The notes below the pieces were generated by a model, which saw only the letters and a program-made list of their open reading frames with translations, had not been told where the DNA came from and made no database searches. DNA of 64,000 nucleotides, from the NCBI GenBank assembly GCA_907163345.1, contig CAJQUN010000033.1, forward strand, positions 2,807,788 through 2,871,787. Reading direction: 5' to 3'. Position numbers and translations under genes: made by a program. Shown piece by piece: positions 57,826-64,000 of the stretch. Numbering within the stretch: the stretch's first letter is position 1; every line of letters begins with the position of its first letter. The stretch comes from Haberlea rhodopensis (taxonomy: Eukaryota > Streptophyta > Magnoliopsida > Lamiales > Gesneriaceae).

Positions 57826-57890
57826 ATTTGAACTCATGACCTCCAACTTGAAAAATTAACTTCAACCACTAAGCTATAAGAGTCTTGCTG
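57826..57890 (-). repeat. tRNA-like relic inside a hAT-like element
   Basis: On the minus strand TAGCTTAGTGGTTGAAG (A-box-like) is followed by GGTCATGAGTTCAAATA (B-box-like). There are no pairing acceptor arms, so it is not a functional tRNA. The same core occurs at 58948-59002. Confidence 0.5.
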
Positions 57891-58201
57891 ATCTAAAAGT
57901 GTTATAATTTATATATATTAAGCAAACAAATTTATCTTGCACGTTTTGATTATCTGAGCTTGAATTTATTTCACGTTATTTTATGTTTAATCCATGGATG
58001 AAAACACATTCAAATACGTTTCACATTTTATTTCAAATTTTAATAATATTTTTTTTTAAAAAAAAAGAGTCAAACCGTTGGTTAACTGTAACGAGAACCG
58101 GCGGTTTATAAACCGTAACCGGAATAGTCAAGAAAGGTTAAGGTTAAGGGTCGGAGTTTTTTGAACCGTCGAACATGCAGTTCTGAACCGTGGTTAGGTA
58201 T

Positions 58202-58709
58202 AGGTGAAAAGCTATTACAAATTCAAAAGAATTGTATAAGGAATTTTATATAAATTAATGTGATCCTTTGCTGTAATTAATTATTCTTCTCAAATTAGTC
58301 TGTAAATGTTGTAATTAAGCATTCACCTCAAATTAGTCTGCAAATATTAATCATAAACATGATAGTTGATAAATTTCTCATTAAAATTTAAAAAACTTTT
58401 GCCCTTTTGGAACCTACACCGGGTGATTTCGTACTGTTTGTAGCAAACTGGATAATTGCTTTATCCAATTTATGTATGGTGAGTGTAAGACTAAATAATT
58501 ATTGCAATTTATTGTTGATTCTCACTACCTAATTTTTGAAATGGTTAGGTTGGATGTAGTAGTATTGGGTGTGGCTATAATTATTGATGTTAAACCTCTA
58601 AACTAAATATCCTATATTTTCTGGAAAGAATAACTTACAAAGAGAAATATTATAGAAGTTTACGTCTGATCCTAATTGAATGAGTAAAAAACCGTTTAAT
58701 CGTCTTGCC
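58202..58709. other. Intergenic, no gene
   Basis: AT-rich spacer between two related hAT-like elements. No exon or further repeat edge is supported. Confidence 0.45.
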
Positions 58710-59378
58710 TAGACCCGACCAAGGGTCATCATCGACCCTGAACCGGCCCGGAACCGGCCCGTGGTCAACGGGCCGGTTAACCGGGTCAACGGTTCGAAGG
58801 GTCGGAACCGTAACCGGCCCGTCTATAGAAGGGCCGGTTAAGGGTCATCATTTTGCTAACCCGTGAACCGTCGGTTAACCGGCGGTTCAAGGGTTTATTT
58901 TAAATTTTTTTTATATTTTTAAATTTAAAATATATGTTATGGTGTATATTTAAACTAATGACCTCCAACTTTAATAATTAGCTTCAACCACTATGCTATA
59001 AGAGCGTTGTTGATCTAAATATAGTGTTATAATATATATATTGACCAAACAAATATATCTTACACATTTTTATTATCCGGGCTTGAATTTATTTCACGTT
59101 ATTTTATGTTTAACCCATGGATGAAAATACATACATACACTTTTTACACTTTATTTCAAATTTTAATAATAATTTTATTTTTTTTTAAAAAAATAAGGGT
59201 CAAACCGTAACCGTAACCGTTGGTTAACCGTAACCGGAACCGGAACCGTAACCGGCGGTTCATGAACCGTAACTGTAACCGTCAAGGAAGGTTAAGGTTA
59301 AGGGTCGATGTTTTTTGAACCGTCTAACCGGCGGTTCTGAATCGTCTAACCGGCGGTTCTGAATCGTGGTCGGGTCTA
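58710..59378. mobile_element. hAT-like non-autonomous element, complete copy
   Basis: Perfect 11-bp terminal inverted repeat TAGACCCGACC...GGTCGGGTCTA. Flanking octamers GTCTTGCC and GTCTAACC match at six of eight positions, consistent with an aged 8-bp target duplication. The arms are CCGGCCCG/GGTTAACCG-rich and the centre AT-rich. The tRNA-like core lies at 58948-59002. It is the uninterrupted relative of 57043-58201. Confidence 0.75.
58948..59002 (-). repeat. tRNA-like relic inside a hAT-like element
   Basis: Minus strand TAGCATAGTGGTTGAAGC and GGTCATTAGTTTAAATA, a second diverged copy of the tRNA-like core seen at 57826-57890. Confidence 0.45.
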
Positions 59379-60169
59379 GTCTAACCCGTCTGATTGAAAT
59401 ATCGCTTTAACATAATTGAAAATGGAATTTAAATTTATTCCCAATTGTGTCATTTTGGATCTTTATGGTCAATTATTGGTTAATATGTGTATCATTGATT
59501 ATATAGATTGAATCCTGGCAACAATTCATCTCGATTCAACTGTTGTTTAATGAAAATATAAGGTATATTGCGATCAAATAACATATGACATATATATAAT
59601 TTGATGGATTAAGTGAAGTACGTGAAATTACGTGGCTACGTGATTTTATTTAAAAGTTATGTGGCATCATAACATTTAGATTGGTATATCGATGTATGAA
59701 ATAAATTAAATGTTTTGTTAGCATACATCATTTTATATATATAACATCTTGAGTTATGATCCTCGGTTCTTCCTATATTATTACTTATGAGATTGATCTT
59801 TTAGAATGATGCCATGATTCCATCAAATTAACATCCTCTGTTTTCAAAGCTCAAAAAGTCAACTATAGAGAGACGATAACAATGGGTCCACCAGACTTAG
59901 TTTTGGCATGTCCTCATACGAACTAATTAATTAATTAATAGGGCAAGGCACGAATAATGGCTTTGTGATAAGATTCTAAATTCCAATCATTACTTAATTG
60001 TGAGACGCAATGATGTGAAAGCATTGACAAACTTGTAGTATATTGACTTTTTCAATAAATGCCAAATAAAGTATGTCTTTATTATAATTGTCATCAACTG
60101 TTCGGTAGTATTACCTGCGACTTCGACCACCCAAGTTGCTTTCATTTATTTTCCAAATAATTATCAGTT
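59379..60169. other. Intergenic, no gene
   Basis: AT-rich sequence; no coding region, repeat edge or RNA gene recognised. Confidence 0.45.
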
Positions 60170-60177
60170 AAGCGACA

Positions 60178-60715
60178 TTATAGGGGTGCTTATTGGCTTG
60201 ACTCGGTCCGATCCGAACCGAAACCGACCGATTTCGAGTACGTTAAGGACGGAATCGGTCCGATCCGGTAAGGAACTGGATCGGGTCCGGTTCTGGTTCC
60301 ACCGGTTCCGGGTTGGAACGGTTCCAACCCGGAACCGGTATTTTAGAATTTTAACTTTTTTTTTCGAAAAATTAAGGTATAACTTGTTGTGTGGAGGATT
60401 CGAACACGCAACCATCACCTTCTACTCTATAACTCTAACCAATTGAGCTAATAGGCATTTGTGTTTGTAAACTAAAATCAAATATATTTATCTATATTTA
60501 AAAAAGTTAATTTTTTTAAAATTAACGGATCCGATTCCGGTTCAACCCGGAACCGGATCCGTTTAATCCGAAACCGGTAAGATACCGATTCCGGAACGAT
60601 TGAACCGATCCGGACCGGTATCTTACCGGTTCAAAACCACTTAGCCCGGTTCCGAACCTGGCTAACCGGTTCGGTTCGGGCCGGGTCCGAATTGACCCGG
60701 CCGATAAGCACCCCT
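60178..60715. mobile_element. hAT-like element with tRNA-like core, 538 bp
   Basis: Perfect 8-bp target duplication AAGCGACA (60170-60177 and 60716-60723). Inverted ends are AGGGGTGCTTATTGGC and GCCGATAAGCACCCCT, with an extra TTAT at the left tip. The arms are long imperfect inverted repeats of GGTTCCGGGTTGGAACGG-type sequence and could fold into one hairpin. The centre holds the tRNA-like sequence at 60393-60450. The overlapping frames on both strands are by-products of the repeats. Confidence 0.8.
60393..60450 (-). repeat. tRNA-like relic inside a hAT-like element
   Basis: Minus strand TAGCTCAATTGGTTAGAG is a near-perfect tRNA D-arm/A box, and GTGTTCGAATCCTCC a near-perfect T-arm/B box, about 32 bp apart. 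The acceptor stem is missing, so a working tRNA is unlikely. Confidence 0.6.
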
Positions 60716-60723
60716 AAGCGACA

Positions 60724-61704
60724 ACCCCACCCCCAAACTGTTTAACCTGCCCCCCTCTAGAACTTTTATTAATGGATATTAAAAAATAAATTAAAGGGAA
60801 CAAAATATAATTTTTTTCACACTACTCAACACATGTATGTTCATCCCTGTCTGCTCCTCGTTTCCCCGCGCCCAATATATACGTGAGCTTAGGCAAGAAC
60901 AAAAAAACCTATTTCCCAACTAGTTTTGGTGGAATTATCAAAGTAATATATTGTTTCGGGTGAAAATTATATAGACCTCCTATAGTTTTCATAATTATCT
61001 TTCTTATTCCATCTAGTTTGAATAATAACATATATATCAGCTATAGCGTATTTTTATGTCAAATTATAGAGTAGATTACTGTCATTTTCTTATATATTTA
61101 CAAACTAGATGAAGTGATATTGTAAAATAATTATTCTACTAGTGATGGATATTTAATTATCTTTATTGTTTCTGTATAGTCATTGATTCCTCAGGTATAT
61201 CCCATGTCCCTTGAGTAGCTAAAATAGTAAAATGAAGAATATATTATATATTTATTTCTGAAGTAATTGTTGCCACGTCTGATATGATACACGCTCCTTC
61301 CGTAGATGCAATTGCAAGGACCACACGAAACCATACAGATATCCACACGTAGGCATTGGCATATTATGATAAAATATATGTTTATGATTTCGATATATAA
61401 ATTAAATATTAAAATATAATATTTTAGATAATCATATTAATTTAGTACATAAATAATATCCATACAAAAATAATATCAGATCTAAGGAGTCTGTCCAAGA
61501 AAGAAAAAAAAACAGATCTAGGAGTGTACTTGGTCAGTGTTCTAGTGCCATTTACAGAATCCCCACCCCACCCGTTCGTACAACAAGCAAGTACACTCGT
61601 TCATTATGTCACCAAAATTATAAATTAATATTCCAAACATCCCATCTTCTTGCTATATATTCTAAACTAAAACAACAAAATGTTGTCCATACACACAAAG
61701 TAAA
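60724..61704 (+). promoter_or_regulatory. Upstream region of the ZIP gene
   Basis: The likely TATA box is CTATATAT at 61653-61660, 45 bp before the start codon. I did not see the palindromic zinc-deficiency element TGTCGACA. A short upstream frame (MLSIHTK, 61680-61703) ends one base before the main ATG. It would matter only if transcription starts at or upstream of 61680. Confidence 0.5.
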
Positions 61705-62978
61705 ATGAGTTTTAAAGTATCAATCTTTTTCGTCTTGTTCCTCCTGGTTTCCAACTTTTCGGTTCAGGTTCTCTCGGTTGTGCAGGAATGCGGAGCAGAA
61801 GACGATATTGGCTGCATCGACAAGAAGAAAGCATTGCCTCTCAAAATCATCGCCATTGTATCCATTCTTATAACAAGCATGATCGGCGTGTGCTTGCCAC
61901 TGTTCACGCGCTCCATCCCCGCGCTCAACCCCGAACGCAGCCTCTTCGTGATCGTCAAGGCTTTTGCCGCTGGAATCATTCTGGCCACTGGATTCATGCA
62001 CGTTCTTCCTGATTCATTCGACATGTTGTCATCCGCCTGTTTGAAGGAGAATCCATGGCATAAGTTTCCTTTCACTGGATTTGTGTCCATGCTCTCCGCC
62101 ATCATCACGCTTATGATCGACTCCATGGCCACCAGTCTATATAGTCAGAAGAATAAATCTGGAGTGGTGCTGCCCGAGTCGGGTGCCAATGCAAGAGATC
62201 AGGAGATGGCTGTGGCGGAATCTGGAGGCCATTTTCATGGCCATCACCACGGAGGAAAATTGAATGTTGAGGGATCACAACTTCTACGATATAGAGTGAT
62301 TGCAATGGTTAGTACTAATCACACCCTTGTCCTTTTTGAAATGACGATAATTAAGCACCCACAGGATTGTATCACGAAGCGATGCCAACACGGATAGACA
62401 TCTAACACTGGGATTAGTCCAACTTCAATAATATTAAATTAAATGTTTTTCCCAGCAGATTATTATAGGGCCCGAATTAATTATTTATATTAAAAATTAA
62501 AAGGCATGAATGAATGGTACAGGTTTTAGAGCTGGGAATCATCGTTCATTCAATTGTGATAGGACTGTCCCTGGGCGCCTCCAACAACACCTGCACAATC
62601 AAAGGGCTGGTAGCTGCACTCTGCTTCCATCAAATGTTCGAAGGAATGGGTCTCGGCGGTTGCATTCTCCAGGCTGAATACAGCTTCTTAAAGAAGGCTC
62701 TCATGGCATTCTTCTTCGCGGTGACCACTCCATTGGGAATAGCGGTGGGGATGGGATTATCCAGCACGTACAAAGAAAACAGCCCTCGTTCCTTGATAAC
62801 TGTGGGCCTGCTCAATGCTTCGTCTTCCGGCCTCTTGATTTACATGGCTCTGGTTGATCTCTTGGCGGCAGATTTCATGGGAGTGAAGCTGCAAGGCAGC
62901 ATCAAATTACAGATCAAGTCTTACGCCGGCGTCTTGCTGGGTGCCGGCGGGATGTCCCTCATGGCTAAATGGGCCTGA
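61705..62978 (+). CDS. ZIP family zinc/iron transporter
   Basis: Two exons, 61705-62307 and 62523-62978, joined at a phase-0 GT-AG intron, give 352 residues, normal for plant ZIPs. An N-terminal signal-like segment (SIFFVLFLLVSNFSVQVLS, residues 5-23) is followed by ECGAEDDIGCIDKKKA and the first membrane helices (LKIIAIVSILITSMIGVCLP). The variable cytosolic loop carries a histidine-rich metal-binding run, HFHGHHHGG (about 175-183). Helix 4 holds the ZIP signature HSIVIGLSLGAS with H210, and helix 5 HQMFEGMG with H237 and E241, the intramembrane metal ligands. It ends SLMAKWA, the common ZIP C-terminus. Such proteins import Zn2+, Fe2+ or related ions into the cytosol, usually at the plasma membrane. 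Substrate and isoform cannot be fixed here. It is the only multi-exon gene in the window with fully open frames. Confidence 0.95.
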
Positions 62979-64000
62979 AATTTCTGTGAAAAATAATTAT
63001 TACTATAATACTAATAATAATAATGCAGGTGTGGCAATGTAGGAGTTTGCTTTAATATTTGGATATGAATCTATTTTAATTTCATGTTTGTTCAATTGTG
63101 ATTTATTTGCCTTTTTTTCGATTGAAAAAGAAAAGAAAAGAATGAACGAATAAGAATGTCGTATTAATTAGTTGTACTTGATCAATAATGTGTGGATCAA
63201 TTAACTGTCCATACAATCGATGGCTACAGTTAAAAATATTTTTCAGAATTGGCTGCGCCCCTCAGTTTATGCCAAAGGTCGTTCTATTGTTAATTTCAGG
63301 TGACGCAAATTATTTTTAAGGTAATTTGATAATATTTATTGCATTAAAAAAATCCCAAAATACAATAGATCTCTCTTTAGCAACATCAAAATTCCTCTAA
63401 AATTTTACAGAATAATGTACCAAAAGTTATGTGTAAATATTCAATTATTCAAGAATGCAATATCATGTGAACCATTTGCATATCCAAATGTTGATGGTCC
63501 TGTCCATCTTACACTTGGATGGAATCAATATCTGAAAGGAAAATAACTCTGCATTCCCAATTTTCTCGGAAGATAACATATATACAATACAGGAAAATGA
63601 TTTAGGTCCTAAAAAACTAAGATATATATACACTGTTATTCTCAACTAATCAATAGGTATTGATATTGATCGACGAAGATGATAGAAAGAAATCCCCGCA
63701 CTAATTAACTTTCCATTCCTTAACAATATCCATCTACTAGTGCAATATCATTTTCATATCTCTTGGCGATATAAAAACGCCATTTTTTTTTTTTGTTTTA
63801 CACGAAAAAAACCAAGATTCGATTTTAGTGCAATACCAAAATTGGATAATATAATTTATGGTTTGTACTTGTTTGATGAAATGGAGAGAATGAGACCGCT
63901 GTCTTCTGTTCATTTGATCACTATATTTGCTGCTAAAAATATTGTATCCTCATTCGATTTAAAGCTTCTATATTTGGAGTTTATGGTGTAGATTTTGGGT
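62979..64000. other. 3' flank of the ZIP gene, no further gene
   Basis: AT-rich. The ZIP 3' UTR probably ends within the first 200 bp. An 83-codon plus-strand frame at 63740-63991 has no recognised domain and starts in a T-rich tract. Confidence 0.45.

Larger units (their letters stand above)
57043..58201. mobile_element. hAT-like non-autonomous element, carrying a nested one
   Basis: Flanked by a perfect 8-bp duplication AGGTGAAA (57035-57042 and 58202-58209). The ends TAAACCCGACCAATGG and CCGTGGTTAGGTAT form an imperfect inverted repeat related to that of 58710-59378. The arms are full of GGTTAACCG/CCGGTT motifs, and the core holds a tRNA-like sequence (57826-57890). A second element is inserted at 57135-57696. 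Confidence 0.7.

Noticed and set aside
60393..60450. Functional tRNA gene
   Set aside because: The D and T arms look right, but no pairing acceptor stem or terminator is seen and it sits in the centre of a MITE.
63740..63991. 83-codon plus frame downstream of ZIP
   Set aside because: No recognisable domain, and it starts in low-complexity sequence.

Overview
The window is nuclear DNA from a flowering plant, almost certainly a eudicot. The grounds are spliced genes with plant-type proteins (VQ-motif, WRKY, COG5, ZIP transporter), Ty1-copia elements of Ale-, Tork/TNT1- and SIRE-like type, Gypsy LTRs, hAT and Mutator MITEs, tRNA-derived SINE-like repeats, degenerate CCCTAAA repeats and many (TA)n tracts. 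The species cannot be fixed from the sequence. A run of 500 N marks an assembly gap.

Layout. 1-3.4 kb: LTR fragments, then an intact intronless VQ-motif gene (minus strand). 3.85-20.6 kb: a nested transposon stack. A plus-strand Ale-like Copia is split in its Gag zinc knuckle by a 10.5-kb minus-strand TNT1-like Copia (5-bp target duplication TGAAA). That element is itself split in its integrase by a 2.0-kb Gypsy-type solo LTR. A further solo-LTR-like block cuts the outer element near 18.68 kb. 21.07-23.87 kb: a near-perfect inverted repeat with about 1.3-kb arms, each carrying a replication-protein-A-like OB-fold gene remnant. 24.4-29.1 kb: a three-exon COG5 gene (minus strand) broken by many small indels. 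29.2-31.3 kb: a hAT-like element and an unidentified terminal exon split by a 152-bp Mutator-type MITE. 33.4-36.2 kb: a Gypsy LTR remnant and a WRKY group IIc pseudogene running into the gap. 37.3-46.4 kb: a decayed SIRE-like Copia with an env-position ORF. 46.5-55 kb: an inverted and duplicated patchwork of SINE-like units, telomere-like repeats, a solo LTR and a shared repeat family. 57-60.7 kb: four hAT-like non-autonomous elements, one nested in another; three elements carry a tRNA-like core. 61.7-63.0 kb: an intact two-exon ZIP metal transporter.

Only the VQ gene and the ZIP gene look functional. The VQ gene is a candidate WRKY partner. The ZIP protein would move zinc or iron across a membrane. 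COG5 (Golgi tethering) and the WRKY keep recognisable exons and splice sites but not open frames. Either both are decaying copies or the assembly has local indel errors; the error-free ZIP exons argue for real decay. Everything else is explained by transposons and their rearrangements. No operon-like gene system is present.
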